Notes under the pieces: model-generated
Databases searched by the model: none
What the model was told of the DNA's origin: nothing
The model's input: only the letters and a program-made list of their open reading frames with translations
Shown here: one piece after another, positions 35,101 through 46,190 of the stretch
Position numbering within the stretch: position 1 is the first letter of the stretch
Layout of the letters: every line of letters starts with the position of its first letter
NCBI GenBank assembly: GCA_037176885.1
Contig: JAWWNJ010000039.1
Location: forward strand, 124,001-188,000
Length of the DNA stretch: 64,000 nt
Direction of reading: 5' to 3'
Source: Favolaschia claudopus
Lineage: Eukaryota; Basidiomycota; Agaricomycetes; Agaricales; Mycenaceae
Translations under genes and position numbers: made by a program

Positions 35101-36967
35101 TCAAACAGCAGCTTCGGCGCTGGCTGTGAGGATCTTGTTCAAACCCTCTCGCTTCTGGCAAGCCTCATACTTGAAGCTCGCAGCAATCGCGTCCAAGTCC
35201 TCGAGACTTTTGCCAACAAAATGATCAGCCCATTCCTTGACCATAAATTCGCTGATGAGAATGTTTCGCGCCAGCCGAGTAATGCGGTCCGAGAGTCGCC
35301 ACACGGGCGCGGGGTACAAATCGCGGTAGGAAGCAGGAATCTCTTGGAGGACGTGATCCAAGAGAGGTTGGTAAACTGGTCTCACGGCGGTATCGTCGGC
35401 GCCCCATGCGTCGATTGCAAGCCGGTGTTTCTTTGCGAGGAAGGACTTGAATAGGGCCATGTATGGGGTTTCGAGATCGAGGTACACCATTCCTTGAAAG
35501 CCGATATCCTTGTAGAGCCAGATAGACCAGCTAAGGCGGTCCTAGAAGGAACGATTGAGTACGTGCGGACTGAAGTTGTAATCGAATCAGGTATTACTGA
35601 CCTTGTTATAGATGTCCAATTGGTCTTTCAGGACACGGTATCGTACTTCATTGATCGAGTCCGTGGCCTCGCCCTCATACTGTTTCCTTGCGTACACAGG
35701 GCCCCACTCGCCGTTCCAGACGCACAGACCACGTTCGTCCATCCATTGGCGCTTCTTCTCGTAGCTACGGCGCAGCCGACGGAGTTGTTCATTGCTCGAG
35801 ACGTACGCTTCAGGCGCGGATGGGAAGCCGAAGATGGAATAGTCGTGGATAGAATACGCGGTGTTGTCCCAGTTTTTGTGGACATCGCCGAAGTGGGAAA
35901 AATCGGATGCGAAGGTGTTCCCGTCGAAGAAGATGATGTGGTCGGGGTCGACGGCGCGGATCGCTGAGTGAACGCGGCTGTAGAATTGGATGACACGGGT
36001 ATGAGCGGGGTCGGTTGGTTCGTTGAGAGGGTTGTAGCCTGTTATGGATGAGGGGTTGTTGAGAGGGTGGGGTGAGAAGGAGAAGAGAAGGAGGGGCTCT
36101 GACCTGCGATCCATTTGTTTGATTTGTAGTGTTCAGCGATTTTTTCCCAAAGCCATACTACACGGTCCTGGAAGTCTTTGTGGTTCCAGACTGAAAACAA
36201 GCTAAATTAGACGTGAATTGTGGTTTTGGGTTGGCCGTACAGTTCGCAATGTGGCCTCCGTGGTCAGAGTGCCAGTCCGTGTTTTGACCTGAACGATGGG
36301 TCGTTGGATTCTCAGCAAGTATACCTAATTAGAAACATAGAAACAAACCTCCAGGGGCGGTGTGAAGGTCAAGGATGGTGTATATGTTGTGCGAGGCGCA
36401 AAGGTCAATCACTCGGTCGAGGTGTTTGAAGCCAGACTCCTTCAAGACGCGAGGGTTCATGTCGTCTGAAGACGGCGACGGTGTAAGTATCATGCTGCCT
36501 GTGAAAACGCAGGAAGGCAACCTTCAAAGTGGCGGTAATTGAATGGGAGACGAATGCAGTTGAGCCCAAGGCTGCTGAAGAATTTGGCATCCGGCTCCAT
36601 GAAGAAATACTCCAAGAACTAGGGAAGAATTCAGTCTCACGCAGCTGAACGGCAATCGACTGACTTTGTCGAAGAAGAACTCAGATTTATCTTGTCCGAT
36701 TGCTTCACTCAACGCTTCGCGGATCTGGAATTCACAGCCAGGATACCCTGCCAGTGTAGATGGTAAGACACATAGAGAAGAGAAAAACCAGGAGACGGCA
36801 GAGACCTGAAATGAAATTTTCCATGCTGAGAGAGAATCAGAATGATTTCGAACTGGTTGAATGATTGAAACGACCTACTTCATCCAACCACCGAGCCCAG
36901 CGCCACGCAGAATAATCTCCTTGTCGTTTTCATCCACAATTTTGGTTCCAGATACTTTGAGAGACAT
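35101..36967 (-). CDS. Glycoside hydrolase family 5 protein, probably intracellular
   Basis: About nine exons. The N-terminus [20 protein letters not shown] has no signal peptide, so the enzyme is probably cytosolic. It continues [20 protein letters not shown], then [33 protein letters not shown] and [17 protein letters not shown] carries the GH5 acid/base glutamate. [15 protein letters not shown] carries the nucleophile glutamate. [18 protein letters not shown] closes the barrel and about 110 further residues follow ([20 protein letters not shown]). The family cleaves beta-linked glucans or glucosides. The subfamily is not assigned from sequence alone; exo-beta-1,3-glucanase-like activity or a glucolipid substrate are both possible. 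It is divergent from NBS1. Confidence 0.85.
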
Positions 36968-37333
36968 GGGCGGCTAGTCCTAGATTATGGGGAACCAAGA
37001 ATGAGGGACTGGTTTAAGTAGGGCCTTGGCCCGAGCTTTCGCCGGGTCATATTGTGGTCATATCGCAATTTAGACCTCGGGCCGGTGGGCTTGAGTAGCT
37101 GGATCGGACGATTACTGGGTAAATTGGTCAACACTGAGCTTATCGTTGTTGGTTCGTCGACGGCCACGTCGGCGAAGAAGAGTCGTGGAGCGCTTGTTTG
37201 GTCAAGTTGACGCGTTTGTGTGACATTCGTTCGACGCGTTCTGTCACGCTCTGCCCCCTTGACCTTCGACCACCAACTCACATTCAACGTACTCGACCGA
37301 CAACAGCCCGAATCCCCTCCGCCAGATAATGAA
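36968..37333. promoter_or_regulatory. Divergent promoter region, GH5 and NBS1
   Basis: A 366-nt region between the two start codons. The frame of NBS1 exon 1 is open upstream to 37220, but the start at 37334 (MWIV) fits the FHA domain of the family. No clear TATA element. Confidence 0.4.
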
Positions 37334-40300
37334 ATGTGGATTGTTACCTCTATCTTCGACGGCACTCACCCGAAAGAGCATCCTCCAGAAAGTTTGTGGA
37401 CTGTGCCGACTCGTCGCCGAGTCACCCTAAATCCAAACTCAGAGACGAAGCTATTGAAGACAGGGAAAGAGTACACCCTTGGCAGAAGGGACAATGCGCT
37501 AAATATTGGCCTGAGCAAGATGTCCAAGCATCATGGAACCTTTACAGTTGGTGAATTCACCGTTGATGCCGCCGTGAGCATACCCTTTCGTCTGCATGAG
37601 CCAGAAGAAGACAACTGTCGTCGCAGATGGATCCCACTACTCGTCCAACCTTGAGCTATTTCAACAAATTCAAGATCAATAGTGGTCTTCAACGCGGTGA
37701 AGAGAACATTTACATAAATACTGGCCAAGCTGCCGAAGTGCAGGATGGAGACGTTCTTACGGTTGCAGGAGGTGTTTCTCTTCAGTGCGCAAAATTAACC
37801 ATACGTTCATTGTATTCCTAAATTTCTTTGCAGCGTGCGGTGGCATCCTGTTTGCTGTTATCAACCGTCGACTCGAACCAAATCGAATACGTTGTTGGCT
37901 TCTTGTGCTTCTTTCGGTACAGTGTCTCGTCCTCACGGGATCGCATCTCTCTTACAGTTGTTGTGGCAAGGTATTCATATAGTACATACGCCGGCACCAA
38001 ATATAACTCACCACCTCACCACTTCATGTGCCGCCACAAGTCAGCAAGCACTCTCTCTTGTTTCCGCCTGCGCTTTTGTAAAACCCGAATGGCTGAACGA
38101 GCTCATCCGCTTGGGCAATTTGCCTCTCAATTCTGACCCATCCACCGGTCTATCGTTGGAAGAATCCTTCAGCCTTCCTCCAATAGCCAAGTTTCGACCA
38201 ACACTCCCTACTGATCTTCCTTCGGAGCACAAATCATACAAGATCTGGGAGCCTAACGAAGAAAGAATGACACTCTTCTCCCCTTTTCGCTTCGTTTGCG
38301 TGGGCGAAGCCAAACGTCAAATTGATAGTGACTTGCGCGAGCTCATCACCCGTGCAAGTGGCAAGATTGAAGTGTTCGATATTCAAGGCGGGGCTGACAA
38401 ATGGAGAGGAACACTGACGCGCGCGAAAGCCAAAACAAAGCAGATTACAGTTCCTCTAGCAGATGCGGAGGCGTGTGTGGCTGCAGTAGGCAAAAAGAGC
38501 TGGAAGGCGATTGTGGAGACGACTCGGGTGTTCGTTCTTCGCGTTCACTGATACGGGCGCCAGGCTAACGCGATCCTCTCTAGGTTTGGACTCAGTTTCT
38601 TCTCTCACAAAGATATAATCCAAGCTGTCTTAAACACTAATGTTTCCTCGTTCAGTTCAGAAGACGATGCATCCGAAACTGGTTTGTTCTTCGTCTAAGT
38701 GTCCTAAACACACTCATCCCTCGATTTCAGCTCCTGCTCCATCGTCATCACCTCTCCCAAGTATGATTCCAAATACTCACCCGGACGAAGGCTCCCTTGT
38801 TCCCGAGCCAGAACCCGAACCCGAACCCGAAGTTCCTCCACCTCCACGAAAGCTTACTCGACGCGCATCCTCGCGACAAGCTTCTGAAGAACCGAAGCCT
38901 GCTGAAGAACCACCGACACCAGGTCCGCGACGAGTGAGTGCTCCTTGCACCTGTTTTCTTTATTATATTCACGCAGGTGTAGCATCTGACGCGGCGCGCG
39001 CAGCCGACAGGGCAACCCCTTATCACTGGCTTAGATGATCCATCCATTCTTCTCGACGCCCTACCCGAAACCTCTGTTGCTAAGCCGGCAGCTTCCTCAG
39101 AAACACCTGCTGTACGTACCTATCCTCATCCCCGTCTAGAGCTTCAATGAATCTCTATTGTGAACAGAAACCGCGCTCCACAAGGCTCAAACGACGTGTC
39201 GGCACATCTGCGCCTGCTGAGAGCGTCGAAGCTATGATCTCTAACTCGATCATGTCCGGAATCGAGCCAGAGACCGGAGAAGAACCTCCCTTGAAGAAGT
39301 TCAAAGCTCTCTTTGACGCCAGTGATCCACGCAACAACGGGGTTGACAGTTACGTGCAAGAAAGCGGGATGTTCGACGAGGATGATCTGGCGTTGATGAC
39401 CAACATGGGAAGCCAGACGCAGACTCAGCAGACGCAAGGGAGCAAGAGAACATCCCGTGGAGGATCTAAGTCCGCCGCTGCCCTTCGTGCGGTGCCTGAA
39501 GAGGAGGAGGAAGAGACTCAACAGCCTGTTAATGCTGGTCCCAGCGATGTTGGCAAGAAGCGGAAGGAGAGGAGCTTTGACGGGGATGATGCCGAAATGG
39601 CTGGCGTGGAGGATGTGCTGAAGGCTCCGTCCGGCGCGAGCTCCAGTAATGGACCTGCAGCCAAGAAACGAGCGGTCGAGGGAAACGCAGTTGTGCCGGC
39701 GGCACCCGCTAAACCGCTTCCACCTGCGGCTCAACCTTCCAAGACCAAAGTTTTAGGGCCGAGCAAGGCCAATGTGCCTAAAACCGGCAACAAGGACGGT
39801 TCGGGTGCCGTGGCGGGAAAACCCGACACAGACGATGCATTCCTCAAAGCCATCGCGTCCACCAAGCGAGGAAAGAAGAATGAAGACGATTTCGATCGTG
39901 ACTTCAATAAGCTAAAGATATCGAAGTCTGATTTGCGAGGAGAGGAAACAGATCATCGACCTGAGTGGGAACTTTTGGAATCGTTCGGCGACGAGACCAA
40001 TCTGCGAGGAAATTTCATGGTCATTCAGGACTTGGATGTTTTCAAGGTTGGGAACGAACAACAGCCTCGACGACGGTCGGCGGCTGCGAATCCTCGTTGG
40101 GAGGGCAAACCTGATTTTAAGAAATTCAAGAAGGTATATCGGGCGTGCGGGTTAAGCATTGTCGTCGCTGATCGATGCTTCTCAGACTGCCAGCACTGCA
40201 TCCGTCCAAAAGAAACTCATAGAGCTCGTGATTAGTGAGGAGAATGACGTCGGAGGCATTGGACCTGGTCTGGTCTTTGAACCGATGCTTTGGACAACCA

Positions 40301-40825
40301 ACTAACGCTTTTGCAGCTTATTGGAAAGGCGCTAAATCTTCGGCTCGGGATGAGGCAGACTTTGGTTTTACGCAAAAACGCACGCAATCAGCCAACCGAG
40401 CAGCTTCGTCCTCGAAAGCATCTCAATCCAAAACAACAATCCAAGCGACGATCATCTCGGATTCTGATGATGAAGCCCCGCCTGCACCCAAGGAGAAAGC
40501 CAAACGATCCAAACCGCCCTCCAGAGCAGAGCCTCCGAAGAAGCGTGCAACTCGAGGCGCCTCTCAAGCTCCAGCAGCTCCGGCTGCGCTCTTCTTGGAT
40601 GATTCCGACTCTGATGTCCCAATGAAAGATGCGGTGCAGGCAAATGACGATGACGACCTCGATGCTGGTCAGACGCTACAATCCAGCGTGGACGCAGCAC
40701 CACCCACACGGCGTTCGGTCAGACCCGCAGCAACCAGGAGAACGGTGCCAATAGCGGTCGACGACGATGATTCGGACGACGGGGCAGTTTTCACAGGGTT
40801 CGGGCAGAGAGGATCGCGAAGATAG
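37334..40825 (+). CDS. NBS1: NBS1 (nibrin), MRN double-strand-break repair complex subunit
   Basis: About nine exons give roughly 1,030 aa. The start MWIVTSIFDG places an FHA domain at residues 1-110 (EYTLGRRDNAL, SKMSKHHGTFTV, INSGLQRGEENIYINTGQAA). Two BRCT-like parts follow (GIHIVHTPAPNITHHLTTSC, FVKPEWLNELIRLGN; later FRFVCVGEAKRQIDSD and RVFGLSFFSHKDIIQAVLNT). A long disordered region contains EPEPEPEPEPE and KKFKALFDAS. The C-terminal Mre11-binding block is present (NPRWEGKPDFKKFKK). The protein ends in Ser/Asp patches and an acidic-aromatic DDGAVFTGFG, resembling the ATM/Tel1-recruiting end. Nbs1 brings Mre11-Rad50 to DNA breaks and activates Tel1. The frame remains open between 37834 and 38540, so no intron is needed there. 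Confidence 0.88.
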
Positions 40826-41038
40826 TATATAAGGAAGGAAGGGTTGTGGTTGAGATCCCATACGGCCCGTGCCAAGCCCATACTGGCTATTTGCTGTGAT
40901 TGCTGTAGGACTGAATCAATTCATTGATTTTCGAATTGAAAGAACGCTTTCAGCTTGATGACGTTGGTGGATGTACTCTTCAGTCATCCCCCCGTGCATG
41001 GCCGCATAATCTCTTATCGATGATTGGCTGAACAGGAA

Positions 41039-41045
41039 TATATAA
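41039..41045 (+). promoter_or_regulatory. TATA box of catalase gene 1
   Basis: TATATAA lies 73 nt before the ATG at 41118. The surrounding block, including GTAGGCACAAAATTAGCTCA (41060-41079), is nearly identical upstream of catalase gene 2, which supports a conserved core promoter. Confidence 0.6.
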
Positions 41046-41117
41046 TTCTTAACCATAGTAGGCACAAAATTAGCTCAACTCGACGTCGCCTTTCGACTCA
41101 GCCATCGACAATCCATT

Positions 41118-42154
41118 ATGCCTCTTCCCTGCAATGAGAAGCTAGTCGCTCTGAGGTATACACGCTGTTAATTGTACAGAAATTCATCTGCTCATTCCTT
41201 GCAGCGAAGAGTTGATCGCACAATTCGAGACCATCTTTGGCTCGCATCCTGGGTTTAGGTGAGGCAGTCGACGACGCGTCTGGCTCTTCCTGCACGTTCA
41301 ACTAATTGTTCTTCAGACCTGCACACGCTCGTGGTGCCATGTTGACCGGAACCTTCGCTCCTACTCCAGAAGCAGCAAACCTTTCGAGCGCTCCTCATTT
41401 CAATCAATCCTCCACCCCCCTCACCGTCCGTTTCTCCAGCTCGACAGGTATTCCTGCTATCCCCGATACCGACCCCAACGCCAATCCACGCGGCCTCGCT
41501 ATACGTTTCAATTTACCAGAACACGATGGTCGTCGCGTCCACACTGATATCATCAGCCACTCTGCCCCCGCATTCCCGACCCGCACCGGAGAAGAGTTTC
41601 TCGAATTCTTGCGTGCTTTGGCTGGAGGGACTGTTGGAGACTTTTTGAGCACACACCCGGCCACGAAAGCGTTCGTTCAGACTCCCAAGCCGTTCCCTAC
41701 GAGCTTTGCTCGCGAGGGATTTTTCGCCCTACACGCCTTCAAGTTCACCAACAGCGACGGAGTGACCCGTTTCGGACGCTATACCATCATTCCGGACGCA
41801 GGACTGGAGCATCTCGACGATGCCTCGGTCAAGTCTAAGGGCGAAAGCTACCTCTTCGACGAGTTGCAGGAACGCGTAGGAAAGGGTCCCATTGTCTTCC
41901 ACATCCTTTGCCAGATCGCAGAAGATGGTGATGTTACCGATGATACGACGGTCCACTGGCCCAAAGATCGCGCCAACGTGAACGTAGGCAAAGTGACGCT
42001 GAACGCGCTGGTTTCCGACAACGAGCACGAGCAGAAGAAGATAATCTTTGACCCCATCCCGCGAGTCAAGGGCATTGAAGAGTCGGATGATCCCTTGTTC
42101 GAATTGCGGGCTGCACTTTATCTCGTGAGCGGACGACGCAGACGCGCCGCTTAG
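41118..42154 (+). CDS. Small heme catalase-related protein, copy 1
   Basis: Three exons (41118-41155, 41205-41258, 41317-42154) give 309 aa, far shorter than the 500-700 aa of classical catalases. It keeps the catalase core: the distal His in HARGAMLTGTFAPT, then TVRFSSSTGIPAIPD, NPRGLAIRFNLP, FLSTHPATKAFVQTPKPFPT and FKFTNSDGVTRFGRY. The proximal heme tyrosine is probably in FELRAALYLVSGRRRR (Arg-x3-Tyr). This minimal form resembles catalase-related peroxidases that act on organic peroxides or H2O2. There is no signal peptide and no C-terminal peroxisomal SKL (it ends RRRRAA). It is almost identical to copy 2 at 44496-45529 in the opposite orientation, and broken copies lie nearby. Its 3' flank meets a Nas2-like PDZ remnant. 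Confidence 0.88.
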
Positions 42155-42205
42155 ATTGGCAAATTGTGAATATTGTACTTTATTATCCGAACTATCCGCA
42201 TTGTT

Positions 42206-42375
42206 TCATCGATTCACCCGCCCTAACTGAAAGCGTCGCAAATCGCAACTAAATTTGGCTGCAATGAGACAAAAGAATCGTCGGTTTGGACATGACATAC
42301 CACAGTCCGGTGTAGTCAATGGAAGTAGGACATTTTTTATGAAATCGTCCTCGAGTAGTCCGTAGATGCATTTCT
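42206..42375 (-). pseudogene. Nas2/PSMD9-like PDZ remnant, internally deleted
   Basis: On the minus strand the piece reads GLLEDDF and passes directly to KNVLLPLTTP, whereas the intact copy (46254-47227) has about 45 residues between the two. A CDLRRFQLGRVNR ending with a stop at 42206 matches the ends of the other two copies. No start or upstream part is present. It sits tail-to-tail with catalase copy 1, as the related copies do with their catalases. Confidence 0.7.
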
Positions 42376-42384
42376 TGAGATTTA

Positions 42385-42530
42385 AAACAGAAGGTTATAT
42401 TCTTCTGGTCGTGCTCAGTGTCGGGAACCGACGCGGTGAGAGTCACCTTGCCCAGGTTCGATCTTGAGGCTCGTGGACCGTCGTATCGTTGATAACATCA
42501 CCGTCTTCTGTGCGTCTAATGAAGGCACTA
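42385..42530 (-). pseudogene. Catalase C-terminal fragment A
   Basis: On the minus strand EDGDVINDTTVHEPQDR and VTLTASVPDTEHDQKNITF align with residues near 215-255 of the intact catalases (EDGDVTDDTTVHWPKDRA; VTLNALVSDNEHEQKKIIF), with a frame slip between the two parts. Its other side joins the PDZ remnant at 42206-42375. It has no start and no C-terminus. Confidence 0.75.
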
Positions 42531-42680
42531 AAAGAGCTCAACCTCTAATTTTCGTTTCGAAAGCGATGAGTCCATTCAGGATGGCAGGTAAGCGGAGGAA
42601 GAAAACCATTGACAAGCTTACAACATTCCCAGTGTTGCGCTTTATTTCCACACAATACTTTGGCCCCTTCGCTTGGTATC
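42531..42680. repeat. Inverted repeat arm, partner of 45845-45990
   Basis: The sequence around GTCCATTCAGGATGGCAGGT (42567-42586) and the following AAGCGGAGGA recurs as the reverse complement at about 45905-45945. The similarity extends to AAGCTTACA and to TTTCGAAAGC. In both places the arm abuts a catalase C-terminal fragment in the same relative orientation. I do not recognise the arm itself. Confidence 0.7.
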
Positions 42681-42789
42681 ACATTTCGTTAAGCCGCCAC
42701 TGTACCTGTCCCTGAACGCAAGCAGAATGTTGCATGCCGATTATAGATCGGCGACAGGGTCACAGGGGAGTCGAAGACAAGTGGAAGGG

Positions 42790-42796
42790 TATATAG
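42790..42796 (+). promoter_or_regulatory. TATA box of PEX11
   Basis: TATATAG lies 55 nt upstream of the PEX11 ATG at 42845, in GAAGGGTATATAGCCTGG. Confidence 0.5.
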
Positions 42797-42844
42797 CCTG
42801 GGGAGACAACAAGTGAATCACTGGCGAACTTTCTTCCTGCGATC

Positions 42845-43922
42845 ATGTTGAGTCTCAAGAACCAGCTGCTGGCCGTCGACGATCTCTTGCTGGGCTCCAT
42901 TGGGGCCAGTATCCCACCGTCCGAGTCCCGAGACCATGCTGTCCGCTTTTTTTCGACCTGGTCTGGCACCGAGTGAGTTTGCAGTGTGGTCTAAACAAGA
43001 ACGACGCTGATGGCAGTGGTAGTAAGCTATTGATGGTGGGTTAGCCGTTGCAGCAAGCGGAGTTCTCAATCACAGCGTCGACTTTGTAGACCTCCCAATA
43101 TGCTTGCAAACTAGTCGCTCCTTTTCTTCTCTATCGCGCCCAGCTGCAATTCCGAGCCGGAAAACGAGCTCAACCGCTTTCTCCATCGACCGATGCGCTC
43201 GTCAAGTTTGCGGGCTCGGTGAGCGTCGCGCGTCGAATCATGGGCTTTTGGGGTAAGTTTCGTCTCAAACCCGCACATACATACCGCCTCACTATACACG
43301 TTTAAGGAATCCTGGGTATCATGAAGAGCCTTTCAGCTCTTGAACGCTCTCCTCCAGCGTCTAGGATCGCTCTCAACCTCGGCCGTTTGCAGGGCCTATC
43401 TATGATCGTTTTCTACCCACTGGAGTACATCTCGTTCTTCTCTGCGCCGTTCGGCGGACCAATCCTCCGAATCTCCCCGTCTGCGGCAATGGCTGCCCAA
43501 TTATGGAGTGTTCGCGCTTGGGGGCTTTTCGTGGCGCTGAGAATCGTTGAACTTTGTCTTGAATGGACGGCTCTTGTGCACAAAGAAAGTGAAGCAACGG
43601 AGGATACACTCAAGGCCATAAAGAAGCGGAAACACGCTATTTTGTATCAACTGTTCGCCAACGTTTCGAGATTTCCCGTGATTTTACATTGGTGAGTACC
43701 CTCAGTTCGCTTTCACTAGTAAAACTCATCTCATATCCCTGAAACAGGTCCGTCGTTGGTGGAATATATAGCAGCGAGGTCCGTGTTTGTCGCATTCCTA
43801 TGTCGCAGAACCGACTGACTCTTATCCCTCAGCTGTGGACAAGCGGATTGTCCCTACTCTCTGGAATCGCTGCATTCAGAGGGGGTTGGGAATCGTCAAG
43901 AATACCTGCGCCAATGAAGTAA
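42845..43922 (+). CDS. PEX11: Peroxisomal biogenesis factor PEX11 family
   Basis: About six exons give roughly 240 aa. The start MLSLKNQLLAVDDLLLGSIG leads, after a short second exon (DKLLMV), into APFLLYRAQLQFRAGKRAQP, VKFAGSVSVARRIMGFWGIL, SLSALERSPPASRIALNLGR and GLSMIVFYPLEYISFF. The end is FPVILHWSVVGGIYSSE then LWTSGLSLLSGIAAFRGGWE. This matches the fungal PEX11C-type proteins, which remodel the peroxisomal membrane and drive peroxisome proliferation. Amphipathic and membrane-associated helices are visible in the N- and C-terminal parts. It lies between two inverted catalase genes inside the rearranged region but is itself intact, with a TATA box of its own. The second and third exon junctions are the least certain. 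Confidence 0.82.
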
Positions 43923-44027
43923 ACTTCTCCATAGACCTCTCCCTCGTCATCTTGCCCTTTCTTAACTGCCACTGCATCCTCAAAATTTGCCTGGGTATTA
44001 CTTTCCATAATCTGTCGAGCTGAAGAA

Positions 44028-44118
44028 ACGGATGGTGACGGGGGTGGAGGATTGATTGAAATGAGCGCTGAAAAGTTTTGCCGTTTCTGGAGTAGGAGCG
44101 AAGGTTGTGGTCATGAGA
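44028..44118 (-). pseudogene. Catalase N-terminal fragment B
   Basis: The minus strand reads TTTFAPTPETAKLFSAHFNQ followed by STPVTIRFFSSTD, matching residues near 38-72 of the intact catalases. The similarity stops abruptly at both sides: on one side at PEX11 3' sequence, on the other at a PDZ remnant on the opposite strand. Confidence 0.75.
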
Positions 44119-44124
44119 ATAATC

Positions 44125-44429
44125 TGTCGACCGTTGACTTCCAAAAGGCTCTTTCAACCGAAGGGCATCTATCTAAATGGACCCGCTGCTATTGCTGTAC
44201 GCCCTCTTTATATACGGATTCTCTGTCCGAAATTTGAAACAAATACATCTAGGAATACAGCCTGCGATCCATGTCCGACCAGGCAGAAATGTTCTACTTT
44301 CATTGACGCCAAGACCAGCAGCCGGATTGGAGTATGACAATGTATGACATGTCCGAATCATCCAGTCCTTGTCTCACTGCATCTAAGTACGATTCACGAC
44401 GTTTTCAGCCAGGGCATGTTACTCAATGA
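44125..44429 (+). pseudogene. Nas2/PSMD9-like PDZ remnant, second copy
   Basis: The plus strand carries a GPAAIA motif followed by an intron-like stretch, then RPGRNVLLSLTPRPAAGLE and a final YDSRRFQPGHVTQ with stop at 44427. The block GLLEDDLIVSFGEKPV of the intact copy is missing. Upstream sequence (STVDFQKALSTEG) corresponds to the exon before the PDZ domain but is out of frame. It is tail-to-tail with catalase copy 2. Confidence 0.72.
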
Positions 44430-44495
44430 AACATCACTGGGATAGTTCGGATAACAAAGTACAATTTTCACAATTTGCTAAATTTCGAAGCCAAT

Positions 44496-45529
44496 CTAAG
44501 CGGCACGTCTACGTCGTCCGCTCACAAGATAAAGTGCAGCCCGCAATTCGAACAATGGATCATCCGACTCCTCGATGCCCTTGACTCGCGGGATGGGGTC
44601 AAAGATCATCTTCTTCTGCTCGTGCTCATTGTCGGGAACCAGCGTAGTCAGCGTCACTTTGCCTACGTTTATGGTGGCGCGATCTTTAGGCCAGTGCACT
44701 GTCGTATCGTTGGTAACATCACCGTCTTCCGCGATCTGGCAAAGGATGTGGAAGACAATGGGACCCTTTCCTACGCGTTCCTGCAACTCGTCGAAGAGGT
44801 AGCTTTCGCCCTTAGACTTGACCGACGCGTCGTCGAGATGTTCCAGTCCTGCGTCTGGAATGATGGTATAGCGTCCAAAACGGGTCACTCCGTCGCTGTT
44901 GGTGAACTTGAAGGCGTGCAGGGCGAAAAACCCCTCGCGAGCAAAGCTCGAAGGGAACGGCTTGGGAGTCTGAACGAACGCTTTCGTAGCCGGGTGTGTG
45001 CTCAAAAAGTCTTCAACAGTCCCTCCAGCCATAGCACGCAAGAACTCGAGGAACTCCTCCCCAGTGCGGGTATAGAACGCGGGGGCGGAGTGGCTGATGA
45101 TATCAGTGTGGACGCGACGACCGTTGTGTTCTGGTAAGTTGAATCGTATAGCGAGTCCGCGTGGATTGGCGCGGGGGTCGGTATCGGGGATCGCAGGGAA
45201 TCCTGTCGAGCTGGAGAAACGGACGGTGACGGGAGTGGAGCGTTGATTGAAATGAGGAGCGCTCGAAAGGTTTGCTGCTTCTGGAGTAGGAACGAAGGTT
45301 CCGGTCAACATGGCACCGCGGGCGTGTGGCGGCCTGCAGAATGATCAGTTGAACGTGCACGAAGAGCTCGACGCGTCGACTGCCTGACCTGAACCCGGGG
45401 TGCGAGCCATAGATGGTTTCGAATCCTGCGATCAACTCTTCGCTGCAAGGAATAAGCATCTGAATTCCCGTACAGTTGCCAGGGTGTATACCTCAGAGCG
45501 ATTAGTTTCTCATTGGAAGGAAGAGGCAT
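44496..45529 (-). CDS. Small heme catalase-related protein, copy 2
   Basis: This is the inverted duplicate of copy 1, with the same three-exon structure and the same start MPLPSNEKLIALR. The middle exon encodes EELIAGFETIYGSHPGFR and the last exon begins PPHARGAMLTGTFVPTPEAA. It shares the distal His (HARG) and the Arg-x3-Tyr (ELRAALYLVSG) with copy 1 and differs at scattered residues only, such as TDPRANPRGLA for TDPNANPRGLA. The promoter block upstream of the ATG is also conserved. Both copies are intact, so both may be expressed. Redundancy or dosage is the simplest interpretation. The role, peroxide removal without classical catalase domains, is inferred from the family. Confidence 0.88.
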
Positions 45530-45844
45530 AATGTATTGCGATGGTCGAGGTCGGTGAAGCAGAGTTGAGCTAATTTTGTGCCTACTGTAGGCAAGAACTA
45601 TATATTTCTGCTCGGCCAATCATCCATAAGACAGCAGTATTCGAGTTATATGTTCGGGCTTACAAAGAAACGTCGAAGAACACCGAACAAGGTCACCGAG
45701 GTTCATTCACCGCCCAGGCTTCGCCGGTTCGCGCATAATACACCATTATTCGGCCATGCTCCGGGGATGACGAGACGGGCCGAAGGTGATTGTGAAACTA
45801 TTTACAATCACTCCTCGAACCTATCGACTCTCCCCTAGAGTGAG
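45530..45844. promoter_or_regulatory. Promoter region of catalase gene 2
   Basis: On the minus strand TATATAG (45604-45598) lies about 70 nt before the ATG at 45529. The block reading GTAGGCACAAAATTAGCTCA on the minus strand matches catalase copy 1. A second shared patch (GCATGGCCG with ATAAT) lies further upstream near 45740-45755, matching 40997-41010. Confidence 0.55.
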
Positions 45845-45990
45845 AGGGTCACTGAAAGCAGTGTGTGGAGTGTGAAGCCCAACGCCGGGAATTCTGTAAG
45901 CTTGGTTTTCTCCTCCGCTTACCTGCCATCCTGAATGGACTGATAGCTTTCGAAAGGAAAATCAGAGGCTGATATCCCTTAGTGCCTCTA
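45845..45990. repeat. Inverted repeat arm, partner of 42531-42680
   Basis: It contains ACCTGCCATCCTGAATGGAC, the reverse complement of sequence at 42566-42586, with similarity extending on both sides to the adjoining catalase fragment. Confidence 0.7.
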
Positions 45991-45994
45991 ACAG

Positions 45995-46190
45995 ACCCGC
46001 GAAAGACGGTGATGTTGCCAGCAATACGAGGGCCCACTGGTGCAAAGTGCCCGTCGACGAACCTCGGCAAGGTGACTTCGTCCGCGTTGGTTTCCGACAA
46101 TGAGCATGAGCAGAAGAACAGAATCTTTGACCCCGTCCCCCGACTCAGGAGCCGCGAGATTGTTCGAACGTGCCGCACGTGCCGCTTAGA
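45995..46190 (+). pseudogene. Catalase C-terminal fragment C
   Basis: The plus strand has a GDV piece followed, after a short gap, by LGKVTSSALVSDNEHEQKNR and IFDPVPRLRSREI. This aligns with GKVTLNALVSDNEHEQKKII and FDPIPRVKGIEE of the intact genes. About 25 codons before the stop are lost, but the 3' flank after the CCGCTTAGATTGGC landmark is conserved with the intact copies. It lies tail-to-tail with the only intact Nas2-like reading frame. Confidence 0.78.

Noticed and set aside
37834..37990. A 36-nt intron in NBS1 (GTGTCTCG to ACAG)
   Set aside because: The frame is open without it, and such an intron would be unusually short.
38805..38835. GAACCCGAACCCGAA tandem repeat as a regulatory or CRISPR-like array
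   Set aside because: It is a short in-frame Glu-Pro run within NBS1, with no spacers or wider repeat structure.
44496..45137. Plus-strand 220-codon frame over catalase copy 2
   Set aside because: It is the antisense of the catalase coding exon; the minus strand has the conserved protein and promoter.
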